Shown piece by piece: positions 1 through 7,595 of a stretch of 12,013 nucleotides of DNA. Position 1 is the stretch's first letter. The number at the start of each line of letters is the position of its first letter. The notes under the pieces were generated by a model. The model had not been told where the DNA came from, made no database searches, and worked only from the letters and a program-made list of their open reading frames with translations. The DNA is from an uncultured Oxalobacteraceae bacterium. Lineage in GTDB: Bacteria > Pseudomonadota > Gammaproteobacteria > Burkholderiales > Burkholderiaceae. The position numbers were made by a program, and so were the translations under genes. The stretch spans positions 1 through 12,013 of the forward strand of contig CAMLIL010000135.1 of NCBI GenBank assembly GCA_946480015.1. The letters are read 5' to 3'.

Positions 1-627
1 GGCCTGTTTCACATCGCGTGCGACTACCGGCTGATGGTCGACAACCTGATGGACCTGACCCACGAGACGTATGTGCACGCCGACAGCATCGGGCAGAAGG
101 AGATCGACGAGGCTCCGGTCAACACGCGCACCGAAGGCAACCAGGTGATCACCAGCCGCTTCATGGAGAACATCAGCGCGCCGCCGTTCTGGCGCGCGGC
201 CCTGCGCGCCAACGGCCTGGCCGACGACGTGCCGGTCGACCGCTGGCAGATCTGCCGCTTCTCCAATCCCAGCCACGTCATGATCGAAGTGGGCGTGGCG
301 CACGCCGGCAGGGGCGGCGTGAACGCGCCGGACGAATTCAAGGCCTCGAGCATCGTGGTCGACTTCATCACCCCCGAAACCGAAACCACCCACTGGTACT
401 TCTGGGGCATGGCGCGCAAGTTCAAGCCGCACGACCAGGAGCTGACCGATGCCATCCGCGCCGGCCAGGGCAAGATCTTCAGCGAAGACCGCGCCATGCT
501 GGAACTGCAGCAGCAAAACCTGCTGCGCCATCCGCAGCGCAAACTGCTGTCGCTCAACATCGACGCCGGCGGCGTGCAGTCGCGCCGCCTGATCGACGCC
601 TTGCTGGCGCAGGAGAACGTGGCATGA
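1..627 (+). CDS. vanA: Vanillate O-demethylase oxygenase subunit (Rieske non-haem iron oxygenase), 3' part
   Basis: This is the C-terminal 208 residues of a Rieske-type ring-hydroxylating oxygenase. The 5' end, with the Rieske [2Fe-2S] domain, lies outside the window, and the frame is open from base 1. The catalytic iron site is visible at the start: Asn15, then D18-x2-H21-x4-H26 (the D..H....H motif of the family). A likely third ligand Asp163 lies in the sequence SEDRAMLE, which is typical of VanA-like proteins. In this family the protein uses electrons from VanB to O-demethylate vanillate to protocatechuate plus formaldehyde in the cytoplasm. Its stop codon overlaps the vanB start (ATGA), and the VanB-type reductase directly downstream supports the assignment over other Rieske oxygenases. 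A related methoxy-aromatic demethylase with a different substrate cannot be excluded. Codon use is strongly GC-biased, like the lut genes and unlike rdrA. Confidence 0.85.
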   Translation, partial: GLFHIACDYRLMVDNLMDLTHETYVHADSIGQKEIDEAPVNTRTEGNQVITSRFMENISAPPFWRAALRANGLADDVPVDRWQICRFSNPSHVMIEVGVAHAGRGGVNAPDEFKASSIVVDFITPETETTHWYFWGMARKFKPHDQELTDAIRAGQGKIFSEDRAMLELQQQNLLRHPQRKLLSLNIDAGGVQSRRLIDALLAQENVA

Positions 628-1577
628 ACACCATCGACGTGAAGGTGCTGGCCAAACGCCAGGCGGCCGAGGGCGTGGCGCTGTTCGAACTGGCGGCGCC
701 TGACGGCGCGGATCTGCCGCCATTCACCGCCGGCGCTCACGTCGACGTCCACCTGGGCGATGGTCTGGTGCGCCAGTACTCCCTGTGCAACGCGCCGCAC
801 GAGCGGCACCGCTATCAGATCGCTGTGCTGCATACGCCCGATTCGCGCGGCGGCTCGCGCGCCATGCACGAACAGGTGGAGCAGGGCGGCACCCTGACGA
901 TCAGCTTACCGCGCAATCATTTTCCGCTCGAAGACGGCGCGCGCGCACTGCTGCTGGCCGGCGGCATCGGCATCACGCCCCTGCTGGCCATGGCCGAGGC
1001 GCTGCATGCGCAGGGCCGTCCGTTCGCGCTTCACTACTGCGCCCGCTCGCACGGGCGCGCCGCGTTTGCCGGCGAACTGCTGGCCAAGCCGTACGCCGCC
1101 GATGTGCACCTGCACCTGGACGACCGCGCCGGCAGCCAGCTCGATCTGGATAGCCTGCTGGCCGGCGCCGATCCCGCCACGCATATCTATGTGTGCGGAC
1201 CGGGCGGCTTCATCGAGCATGTGCTGGGGACCGCCGGCGCGCGCGGCTGGCCCGACGCGCAGCTGCACCGCGAATACTTCAGCGGCGCGGTGGTGGACAC
1301 GGCCGGCGACCGCGCCTTCGAGGTTTGTCTGGCCAAGAGCGGGCGGGTGATTCCCGTGCTGGCCGGCCAGAGCGTGGTGGACGCGCTGGCCGGTCATGGC
1401 GTCGACATCATGACCTCGTGCGGGGAAGGCGTGTGCGGCACCTGCCTCACGCCGGTGCTCGACGGGGTGCCGGAGCACCGCGACAATTACCTGACCGACG
1501 AGGAGCGTGCCGCCAACGACCAGTTCACTCCGTGCTGTTCGCGCGCGCGCAGTGCGCGGCTGGTGCTGGATTTGTAG
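624..1577 (+). CDS. vanB: Vanillate O-demethylase reductase subunit (FMN / NAD / plant-type 2Fe-2S)
   Basis: This is a 317-aa class IA oxygenase reductase, the usual length for VanB. It transfers electrons from NAD(P)H through FMN and a [2Fe-2S] cluster to the VanA oxygenase. Domains in order: an FMN-binding barrel with RQYS at 50-53, an NAD-binding domain with GGIGITP at 113-119 and CGPGGF at 191-196, and a C-terminal plant-type ferredoxin domain. The ferredoxin ligands are Cys266, Cys271, Cys274 and Cys304 (C-x4-C-x2-C-x29-C). The ATG at 624 is chosen because it overlaps the vanA stop (ATGA) and has AGGAG at 611-615, eight bases upstream, inside vanA. The open frame extends further 5', but that part is only a shadow of vanA. 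All cofactor motifs are intact, so the protein should be functional. Confidence 0.9.
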   Translation: MNTIDVKVLAKRQAAEGVALFELAAPDGADLPPFTAGAHVDVHLGDGLVRQYSLCNAPHERHRYQIAVLHTPDSRGGSRAMHEQVEQGGTLTISLPRNHFPLEDGARALLLAGGIGITPLLAMAEALHAQGRPFALHYCARSHGRAAFAGELLAKPYAADVHLHLDDRAGSQLDLDSLLAGADPATHIYVCGPGGFIEHVLGTAGARGWPDAQLHREYFSGAVVDTAGDRAFEVCLAKSGRVIPVLAGQSVVDALAGHGVDIMTSCGEGVCGTCLTPVLDGVPEHRDNYLTDEERAANDQFTPCCSRARSARLVLDL

Positions 1578-1586
1578 GCCGGTAAC

Positions 1587-1615
1587 TTGACTTTTGCTAC
1601 GATCGGTTTGAATAT
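1587..1615 (+). promoter_or_regulatory. Weak sigma70-type promoter candidate for rdrA
   Basis: TTGACT at 1587-1592 matches five of six bases of the -35 consensus. Seventeen bases downstream lies GAATAT (1610-1615), a poor -10. The alternative TTGAAT (1608-1613) matches four of six but gives a 15-base spacer. It is the best candidate I see in the 122-base gap between vanB and rdrA. Read-through from vanAB, on the same strand, is an equally possible source of rdrA transcript, since I see no convincing terminator after vanB. Confidence 0.3.
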
Positions 1616-1627
1616 GTGCATCATGGA

Positions 1628-1650
1628 AACATTTTCCTTTGGTAAATGTT
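1628..1650 (+). repeat. Inverted repeat 1 in the rdrA leader (possible operator)
   Basis: Perfect 7-base arms AACATTT (1628-1634) and AAATGTT (1644-1650) flank nine bases that themselves contain CC (1636-1637) and GG (1641-1642) around TTT. This gives an almost continuous dyad centred on 1639. It lies just downstream of the promoter candidate and about 50 bases upstream of the rdrA start. It is AT-rich with no following T-run, so it is more like a protein-binding dyad than a terminator. No regulator is assigned. Confidence 0.45.
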
Positions 1651-1655
1651 AGCAA

Positions 1656-1683
1656 TGGATGCTGCTTGGTGAGTCGGCATCCA
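1656..1683 (+). repeat. Inverted repeat 2 in the rdrA leader (possible RNA hairpin)
   Basis: TGGATGC (1656-1662) pairs exactly with GCATCCA (1677-1683). The stem extends by a G-T wobble (1663/1676) and a G-C pair (1664/1675), giving nine pairs and a ten-base loop. It ends eight bases before the ribosome binding site (GGAG, 1692-1695) of rdrA. The CCAA at 1681-1684 could instead pair with TTGG at 1690-1693, which covers part of that site, so two exclusive foldings are possible. It could act as a translational element, an attenuator (the following ATTTACTT is only a weak T-tract) or nothing at all. Confidence 0.45.
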
Positions 1684-1699
1684 ATTTACTTGGAGCCAC

Positions 1700-4312
1700 A
1701 TGGACAACGCCAGCGTCATCATCGATCTCAGCAAGTCGGAAAAAGCCAGCTTCGATAACAACCAACATCTGTTTCACCGCCGGATTTATGAGCGTATCGC
1801 CAACCGGGTAGTCGACCAGCTCGAAAAGAGTACGCGGGCGTATTCGGACTGCTCGTCGACCTTGAATGGAAGCGGCAGTCACGATGCCATTCTGCTGCAC
1901 GGGGATCGGGGCGTCGGCAAGACCTCGATGCTGTTTAATCTGCGTCCCTACATGCGGGCGAGCGATGCCTTCGCTGGCAAATTCAGAGAAGTCCTGTTTC
2001 TCGACCCGGTCGACCCAACCTTGTTGAATGATGGCGAGGATTTTCTCAGTATCGTCGTCAGCCAGATCAATCGCAATTGTGCTGTCGCCGACAAGATCCG
2101 CGCGTGCCGGCCGGAGAGCGTCGAAGCGTATTACCGGGCGCTGGATGAGCTTGCGAGCGCGCTGGAAAACGAGCAACTGGCGCATGACCGTTCCGGCCTC
2201 GATCGCCTTCTTTCGTATCAAGGCGGCCTGGAAATCTCGCAGCTTTCGCACCGGTACTTCAAAGAAGTATTGACCCTCACCGGGACCAAGCTGATCGTAT
2301 TGGCTGTCGACGATGTGGACATGTCCCTCGATAAAGGGCTACACGTTCTGGATGTGATCCGCAAGTTTCTGTGCTCCCCTTACATTCTTCCTCTCGTCAG
2401 TGGTCATTTTGAGCTCTACGACGAGCTCATGTCGAATCACTTCTCCGAGAAGTTGGTCAACAAGCATCGGTCGGGTGATGATCAGCGGAAGTTACAGAGG
2501 GACGCACGCGAGCTCGCAACGGAGTATTTGCGTAAGGTTTTCCCCGTTGACCGACGCCATGCCGTTCCCACGATCGAGCGCTATTTCGACGGGTTTTCCG
2601 ATGATGGGAATCCATGCCGGGCGGCTGTGCACATCGACGGACGCGAACTGATCGATCTGAAGAGTCTCGGTCATCTCGTTGACGCGGTATTGAACGGAAC
2701 AGTAAACGGGGAGGAGAACAGCCGGACACGTTTTCGCCCGGCGACTGCCAGGCAATTGCTACAGTTCGTGCGCACCATTGCCTTACCGCTGAAATCAATC
2801 TTGCCGGACCAAGCAATATCCTTCGATTCGCTGGAAAAGGCACTGGCATGGTGGACCGGTCAATCCCAAGATACGGTGAACTCGATTGCGAGCATCCTGG
2901 GTGCCTACTTCGAATTTGATGCACCACGAGAAAGCGCTTTGTGCAAAGACTTGGCGCGGTTGAACAACGCGAGCGACAGCAATACCGTTCAATTGACCGA
3001 TCTGGACTATTTGAATCCTGCCGCTAACATGGGCACGTCGAACGCGCCCGAACGCGACAACGAGAATTTCCCGCTCTACCTGAACGACGATTCCGAATTC
3101 GCCGCGCAGCGCAAGCATCTCCCCAAGGAACTACGAGAGTCGAAGGTGCATTCGTTCGCGCCCATGCCGGCGTTTGAGCCCATCGACCGGAAGCTGAAAT
3201 TTGTACAAAGCTATCGGCTGGATAATGTCGGCGAGGACGAACGATTTTTCGTCACTCTCTTCTCGACGACGGACTTCTATACCAGCTATCAAACTGCGCG
3301 CCTCATCTTTTTCGGCCGCTTTTTTGAACTGATCACCACTAGCCTGCTTCGGGATATCGATGAGGAGTGGTTGTGGACGCTACTAGCCCGTCCGCCATAT
3401 CTCTCAATTTTGGCAGCCAATGCCACCAAGACCTATGATTGGGACGAGGATTTCGACGAGGTCGATGAGCACGGCGAAGCACCGGCGACCTCGCTGATTT
3501 CGCCCGACTATATTCGAACCTTGGTTGAGGAAATTAATTCATTTCGAAGGGAATATTTGTCCGACACTCCAGCATTCCTGGACCTTGCTCTGATTTCTGC
3601 CGTTCAGTCAAAATACTTCAACCAGAATAATTTGTTCAAGAAACAGGGATACGGCAAGGGAAAGAGAAAGGTGCGGGTGGAGCGGCTCGTCGGCAATGGA
3701 CGGCATCTGTTGGCCGAGATTGGTCTGCGGGCGATCTACAGTTACTGGTCATCGATGGGAAGCTTTGAGGCGAGTAAATTTTATTTTGGTCAAGCTCCGA
3801 GGGTTTCGCACACCAACTTCTCTGCCTTTTACAGCAAAACCGGCGAGAACCTCTTTCCGAATCCAAGTTATTATCTAAATATTTTCCCGTTCGTCCACCT
3901 CGAGAAGGACGGCAAGTCGAAGATGCCGTTCTCAACTGCCCTCGACGATCATCCGGTCTTCAAACGGCTCTGGTATCTTGCGCAAGAGATTCGTGAGACC
4001 GCAGACGACGTCATGCCCGAAACGAACACAAACGAGTTCTGGACCCAGCTCGAAAACATGCTAAGGAAGCGAAATGCCGTGAGCGCTGTCAAGCGCAATC
4101 GGATTTTGCGCAGCATTGGCGCGTCGCTCGCGAACGGGAAACGCTTGGACGACGAGCTGGCTGAGTGGCTCGATTTGGTGAGCAAACAGCTCATTGACCA
4201 ATTTGGCGTGGAGGTACTGTCAACCTCGCATGGGGTGGGAAATGCTCTTGGCTTACTCGGCATTAACCCCAAATACATCCGCGTCATCGCCGACGGATTC
4301 AAGAAAGGATGA
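1700..4312 (+). CDS. rdrA: RADAR system P-loop ATPase RdrA
   Basis: This is an 870-aa protein with an N-terminal nucleotide-binding domain and a long C-terminal region I cannot match to a generic domain. Walker A is G68-DRGV-G73-K74-T75. Walker B is the hydrophobic strand ending in D204-D205, about 130 residues later, followed by PLVSG (231-235), which resembles the sensor region of AAA+/STAND ATPases. An acidic run lies near residues 577-592 and a basic patch (five Lys, three Arg) at 648-663. RdrA homologues form ring oligomers that work with RdrB, and together they cause abortive-type phage defence by adenosine deamination. The assignment rests on size, P-loop type and the coupled ADA-fold gene downstream; the ATPase alone would be only a generic STAND/AAA+ call. 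ATG 1700 follows GGAG (1692-1695) at a short four-base spacing. Its more AT-rich coding sequence stands out from both flanks. Confidence 0.82.
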   Translation: MDNASVIIDLSKSEKASFDNNQHLFHRRIYERIANRVVDQLEKSTRAYSDCSSTLNGSGSHDAILLHGDRGVGKTSMLFNLRPYMRASDAFAGKFREVLFLDPVDPTLLNDGEDFLSIVVSQINRNCAVADKIRACRPESVEAYYRALDELASALENEQLAHDRSGLDRLLSYQGGLEISQLSHRYFKEVLTLTGTKLIVLAVDDVDMSLDKGLHVLDVIRKFLCSPYILPLVSGHFELYDELMSNHFSEKLVNKHRSGDDQRKLQRDARELATEYLRKVFPVDRRHAVPTIERYFDGFSDDGNPCRAAVHIDGRELIDLKSLGHLVDAVLNGTVNGEENSRTRFRPATARQLLQFVRTIALPLKSILPDQAISFDSLEKALAWWTGQSQDTVNSIASILGAYFEFDAPRESALCKDLARLNNASDSNTVQLTDLDYLNPAANMGTSNAPERDNENFPLYLNDDSEFAAQRKHLPKELRESKVHSFAPMPAFEPIDRKLKFVQSYRLDNVGEDERFFVTLFSTTDFYTSYQTARLIFFGRFFELITTSLLRDIDEEWLWTLLARPPYLSILAANATKTYDWDEDFDEVDEHGEAPATSLISPDYIRTLVEEINSFRREYLSDTPAFLDLALISAVQSKYFNQNNLFKKQGYGKGKRKVRVERLVGNGRHLLAEIGLRAIYSYWSSMGSFEASKFYFGQAPRVSHTNFSAFYSKTGENLFPNPSYYLNIFPFVHLEKDGKSKMPFSTALDDHPVFKRLWYLAQEIRETADDVMPETNTNEFWTQLENMLRKRNAVSAVKRNRILRSIGASLANGKRLDDELAEWLDLVSKQLIDQFGVEVLSTSHGVGNALGLLGINPKYIRVIADGFKKG

Positions 4313-6897
4313 TCGGCGCATCACTTAATCTGCTGGCGCGCGCCATTCCTCTTGGCGATGCCGCCATTTTGCAGCATCTGATGGAGCGCCTGCTCGACGA
4401 TACGGCCGCTGTCCGGCCGGGTAGCGCTACATGGATACGCGATGTATCGCGCACCTCCATCGAATCGCGCTACGCCCGCCGTTTCCGGGAAAACGATTTG
4501 GACGCGGCTACCCGCCGCATTCATCGCGGCCAATCGCATCCGGTGTCGCTGGACTGGCTTGATCCGCTGTTCGAGGATTACTTCCACTTCGACGGCGACC
4601 ACATCGCCGCACGGCCGACCCGCCGCATCGGCTATTCGCGTCTGTGCGCCAAGCTGCATCCATCGATGGTGGTCGCATGGAGGCTGTCCGGATTGCTGCA
4701 ATCCGATCTGTCGATGACAGACGTGGAGCGCCTGATTGGCAACGCCGCGCCCAGCTTTCTGCCTGACGCGAAGGACACGCGCCAGTGGGCTGACATGCAC
4801 GTTCATCTCGGCGGATCGCAGGATAGCGCCTTGGCGCTCTTCACACTCGCCTTGGGCAGCAAGCGCTTGAATGGGCATGAAGACCATCCTTCGCACGACC
4901 ATCGCAACGGCGATGCGCGGCCGATGCGCAACCTGCTGGCATGCTTCTCCACGCTGTTTGCCACGCTGTTGACGCGCATGTTGCAGCCAGCGTCTCCGGA
5001 AGATCCGGTCTGGCTATCCAAGGCCGATTTGCGCCACGCCTGGGAACTCGGTTCGTCGACGTGCTCACCAATCCAGCCCGGCGCATGGCTGAAGTTGCAT
5101 CAAGTTGCGCCGCAGGGCGGCGCACAGCTGGCCTACCGTGCAATGGAGGCGTTCGAGGACGGCGACGTGCACGCCGCATGGCTTTACTGGCTCACATCGC
5201 TGTGCGTGTTCTATCGCGGCGCCAAGCTGATCGTCGAGCGCCACGCGGTGCTGGCATTCCTCAACCTTGCGCACCTGCTGCGCAACGATATGATCCATGA
5301 TGGCGCAGGCCTGAGCCGCTTCGTGCGTTACTTCAGCAGCCCAGTACGCAAGGCGGCCGGCTCACGTGACCGTGACGCGGCCGGCCTGAAGCACTTGTTG
5401 GGCGCCGACCAGTCCTTCGCGGAGATCAAGTTCAGCCCCGGCGATGTCGCGCCGGGCAAGGCGGAGTCGTTGCTGAGCCAAGCGTCGCGCCTGCTGTATC
5501 GACCAGTGCGCACAGAGCGCGCCGATGCCGTGCGGCGCACCACCCGTCGCATGCACATGTGTATCCATTTTGTGCGTGATAATGGAGGAACCGGTAACGA
5601 CGGTGCCGGCGGCAGTGCGGTCCGTTTTCGCTCGCTGCGCTATCGGTCGTTCGACGGCGCCCGGCAGATCGACGCGTTCCTGCGCCGCTCCTCGCTGCGC
5701 TTTGCGGTTGTCGACGGCGCGCGCCTGGATCTCAGCGGACTGGTTCGCTGTCTCGACGTGGCCGGTGACGAGGTCGACGGGCCAATCGAAGCATTCGCAC
5801 CCGCGCTCCGGTGGCTGCGCCGAACACCGATACGTTCCCACGCCGCCGCGCCAGCTACTGTGCGGCGCGGCCTGATTCTCAGCGTGCACGCCGGCGAGGA
5901 TTTCGGTCATCCGTACAGCGGGATGCGCAAGATCGACGAGACCGTCACGTTTTGCGACTTCGGTGTCAACGACCGGCTCGGCCACGCGCTCGCCCTGGGA
6001 ATACGCCCCCAGCACTGGTGGGAACAGCAGGAATCGTTCATTACGTGCGAGGAGCATCTCGACAATCTGGTCTGGGCGTGGCATCACGCCTGCCTGTTAT
6101 CGGCCCATTGGCGCGATGCCGCCGCCGTGGCCATGCGCCTCGAACACCGCATCCGGATTTATGCTCCCATCGTCTATGGCAAAACCTTCGCCCGCCTTGA
6201 TCCACATGATCTGTTTCGCGCCTGGCAGCTGCGGCGCAATTGTCCGGTTCATTTGCGCATGGAGGGCCGCAACCACGGCGGCGCCCATCGCAGGACACAC
6301 TGGGTACCCGACATCGATGTACTGAATGATCAGGAGGCTGTCGCGGGGCGCCTGTACTCGTACTATCACCGGATGCTGCGCCGACCACCGGCCGATCGGC
6401 GTACGGCTCCCGGCAACAACGACATCGTGCTGATTCGCCAGGGCGAGCATTTGCCGTCCGCCGAACGCCCGCTCGAAGACTGGATGTCGGCTCTGGAGAT
6501 CGAATTCACCGAGGCCTTGCAGGACTATCTGATGACGCAGTATGCCGAGCGTGGCATCGTGATCGAAGCCAACCCATCGAGTAACGTCTATGTGGGCCGC
6601 ATCGACGATTACCATCAGCACCCGATCTTCCGTTGGCATCCGCCGGTCGAATCCGTCCTCGATGCGGGAAAACAATTCAATCGCTTCGGGCTGCGCAAGG
6701 GGATCGTACCGGTCTGCGTGAACACGGACGACCCTGGCATCTTTCCGACCACCCTGCAGAACGAATTCTGTCTGCTGCAGGAAGCGGCTCAACACCACGC
6801 CGGAGCCTCCCTCACACAGGCAAAGCAGTGGATCGATACGCTGCGCATCTTCGGGGTCAATCTGTTCGCCAGCGCCCACGTGGTCATGGACCGCTAG
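4309..6897 (+). CDS. rdrB: RADAR system adenosine deaminase RdrB
   Basis: This 862-aa protein carries a complete adenosine deaminase active site spread over an unusually long chain. The metal ligands are H164-x-H166 (in MHVHLGG), H527 with the catalytic Glu530 (HAGE), H559 in RLGHAL, and D807-D808 (NTDDPG). The NPSSN block at 755-759 is also typical of the ADA fold. Classical adenosine deaminases are about 350 aa; here there are about 160 extra residues before the N-terminal HxH and large insertions between the motifs, as expected for RdrB. In studied RADAR systems RdrB assembles into a large shell with RdrA, and A-to-I editing of RNA and deamination of ATP/dATP have been reported. The start overlaps the rdrA stop (ATGA), with AGAAAGG directly abutting the ATG, so translation is probably coupled to rdrA. 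The stop overlaps that of the opposite gene lldR. Confidence 0.9.
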   Translation: MIGASLNLLARAIPLGDAAILQHLMERLLDDTAAVRPGSATWIRDVSRTSIESRYARRFRENDLDAATRRIHRGQSHPVSLDWLDPLFEDYFHFDGDHIAARPTRRIGYSRLCAKLHPSMVVAWRLSGLLQSDLSMTDVERLIGNAAPSFLPDAKDTRQWADMHVHLGGSQDSALALFTLALGSKRLNGHEDHPSHDHRNGDARPMRNLLACFSTLFATLLTRMLQPASPEDPVWLSKADLRHAWELGSSTCSPIQPGAWLKLHQVAPQGGAQLAYRAMEAFEDGDVHAAWLYWLTSLCVFYRGAKLIVERHAVLAFLNLAHLLRNDMIHDGAGLSRFVRYFSSPVRKAAGSRDRDAAGLKHLLGADQSFAEIKFSPGDVAPGKAESLLSQASRLLYRPVRTERADAVRRTTRRMHMCIHFVRDNGGTGNDGAGGSAVRFRSLRYRSFDGARQIDAFLRRSSLRFAVVDGARLDLSGLVRCLDVAGDEVDGPIEAFAPALRWLRRTPIRSHAAAPATVRRGLILSVHAGEDFGHPYSGMRKIDETVTFCDFGVNDRLGHALALGIRPQHWWEQQESFITCEEHLDNLVWAWHHACLLSAHWRDAAAVAMRLEHRIRIYAPIVYGKTFARLDPHDLFRAWQLRRNCPVHLRMEGRNHGGAHRRTHWVPDIDVLNDQEAVAGRLYSYYHRMLRRPPADRRTAPGNNDIVLIRQGEHLPSAERPLEDWMSALEIEFTEALQDYLMTQYAERGIVIEANPSSNVYVGRIDDYHQHPIFRWHPPVESVLDAGKQFNRFGLRKGIVPVCVNTDDPGIFPTTLQNEFCLLQEAAQHHAGASLTQAKQWIDTLRIFGVNLFASAHVVMDR

Positions 6898-7592
6898 CCG
6901 GCTTCCACCCGCGCCGAGACGAAATCGATGTGCCGCTGCATGGCGTCCCGGGCCGCTTCGGCCTGGCCCCCGCAGATGGCCTCGCAGATCGCGCGGTGCT
7001 GCGCCAGCAGTTCGTCGGCCAGCCCGCCATGCAGCGAGCGCAGGCTGTTGCCGCTCTGGGTAATGTGCTCGCGCAGCATGACGATCACGCTGTTATGCAG
7101 GTGCAGGAACATGCTGTTGTGCGAGGCGAGGGCGATGGCTTCGTGCAGGCGCGTGTCGGCCGCTGCCTCGGCCTGCTTGTCGTTGGCCGCGCGCGCCTCG
7201 GCCAGTGCCTTCAGCTCGGCGCGGATGCGCGCCCGGTCGGTGTCGTCGGCGCGTTCGGCGGCGAAATAGGCGGTGGCGCCTTCCAGTACGCGGCGAAATT
7301 CGAGCACGTCGGCGCGCACGGCGGGGTGGTCGGCGACCAGCTGGCGCCAGGGCGACACGGTGCCGGTGCGCAGCTGGTCGGTGACGAACACGCCGGCGCC
7401 GGGCCGGATGCGCAGCAGCCCGCGCGCGGCCAGGCGCTGCAGCGCTTCGCGCACCGTGTTGCGCGAGACGCCGAACTGCCCGGCCAGCACCCGCTCGGCC
7501 GGCATGCGCGCGTTGGCCGCATAGCTGCCGTCCAGCAGCTTGCTCTCGAGCTGGCGCATGATCGCCTCCACCCGCCCTACGTTGTCTTTCAT
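6894..7592 (-). CDS. lldR: GntR-family (FadR subfamily) transcriptional regulator of lactate utilisation
   Basis: This 232-aa regulator has an N-terminal winged helix (about residues 8-72; the PAERVLAGQFGVSRNTVREA helix-turn-helix region covers 31-50) and a C-terminal FCD ligand-binding domain. The FCD metal site is visible as D146-x3-H150, H199 and H221. It is divergent from lutACB with a 76-base gap, the normal setting of LldR/LutR, which represses lactate genes until lactate binds. I chose the ATG at 7592 over upstream ATGs (7640, 7670) because those would translate the operator and extend into lutA, and because the shorter form begins at the usual distance before the HTH. None of the starts has a clear Shine-Dalgarno sequence. 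PdhR- or GlcC-like specificity is possible, but the context favours lactate. Confidence 0.82.
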   Translation of the reverse strand: MKDNVGRVEAIMRQLESKLLDGSYAANARMPAERVLAGQFGVSRNTVREALQRLAARGLLRIRPGAGVFVTDQLRTGTVSPWRQLVADHPAVRADVLEFRRVLEGATAYFAAERADDTDRARIRAELKALAEARAANDKQAEAAADTRLHEAIALASHNSMFLHLHNSVIVMLREHITQSGNSLRSLHGGLADELLAQHRAICEAICGGQAEAARDAMQRHIDFVSARVEAG

Positions 7593-7595
7593 TGG

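Larger units (their letters stand above)
1578..6897 (+). other. Putative RADAR defence cassette (leader, rdrA, rdrB)
   Basis: The unit is a leader plus two coupled genes, set between vanB and lldR. Base composition differs from the flanks: by hand count, rdrA bases 3241-3300 and 3541-3600 are 29/60 and 28/60 G+C, and rdrB 6001-6060 is 34/60, against 47/60 in lutC (8641-8700) and 39/60 in vanB (901-960). This fits horizontal acquisition. No integrase, transposase, tRNA or convincing flanking direct repeat is visible, so the mode of entry and exact ends are unknown. The right end cannot lie beyond the shared CTAG at 6894-6897 without cutting lldR. Confidence 0.6.

Noticed and set aside
1614..1652. 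12-codon mini-ORF in the rdrA leader (ATG 1614 to TAG 1650-1652), and a five-codon one at 1655-1672
   Set aside because: Short ATG-stop stretches are expected by chance; no Shine-Dalgarno sequence precedes them and no run of regulatory codons is seen. Kept only as a possibility if the leader proves to be an attenuator.
1656..1690. Rho-independent terminator for vanAB
   Set aside because: The stem is moderate, but the following ATTTACTT is not a proper T-run. The position ten bases before the rdrA ribosome binding site also makes a simple terminator unlikely.
6097..6879. 260-aa minus-strand open frame inside rdrB
   Set aside because: It lies opposite the conserved ADA motifs NPSSN and NTDDPG of rdrB, has no recognisable motif, and there is no sign of its own ribosome binding site.
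1571..6905. Possible direct repeat flanking the cassette (TAGGCCGG at 1575-1582 versus TAGCCGGC at 6895-6902)
   Set aside because: The match is only TAG plus CCGG with a shift, common in GC-rich DNA near stop codons. It is too short to call an attachment or target-site duplication.
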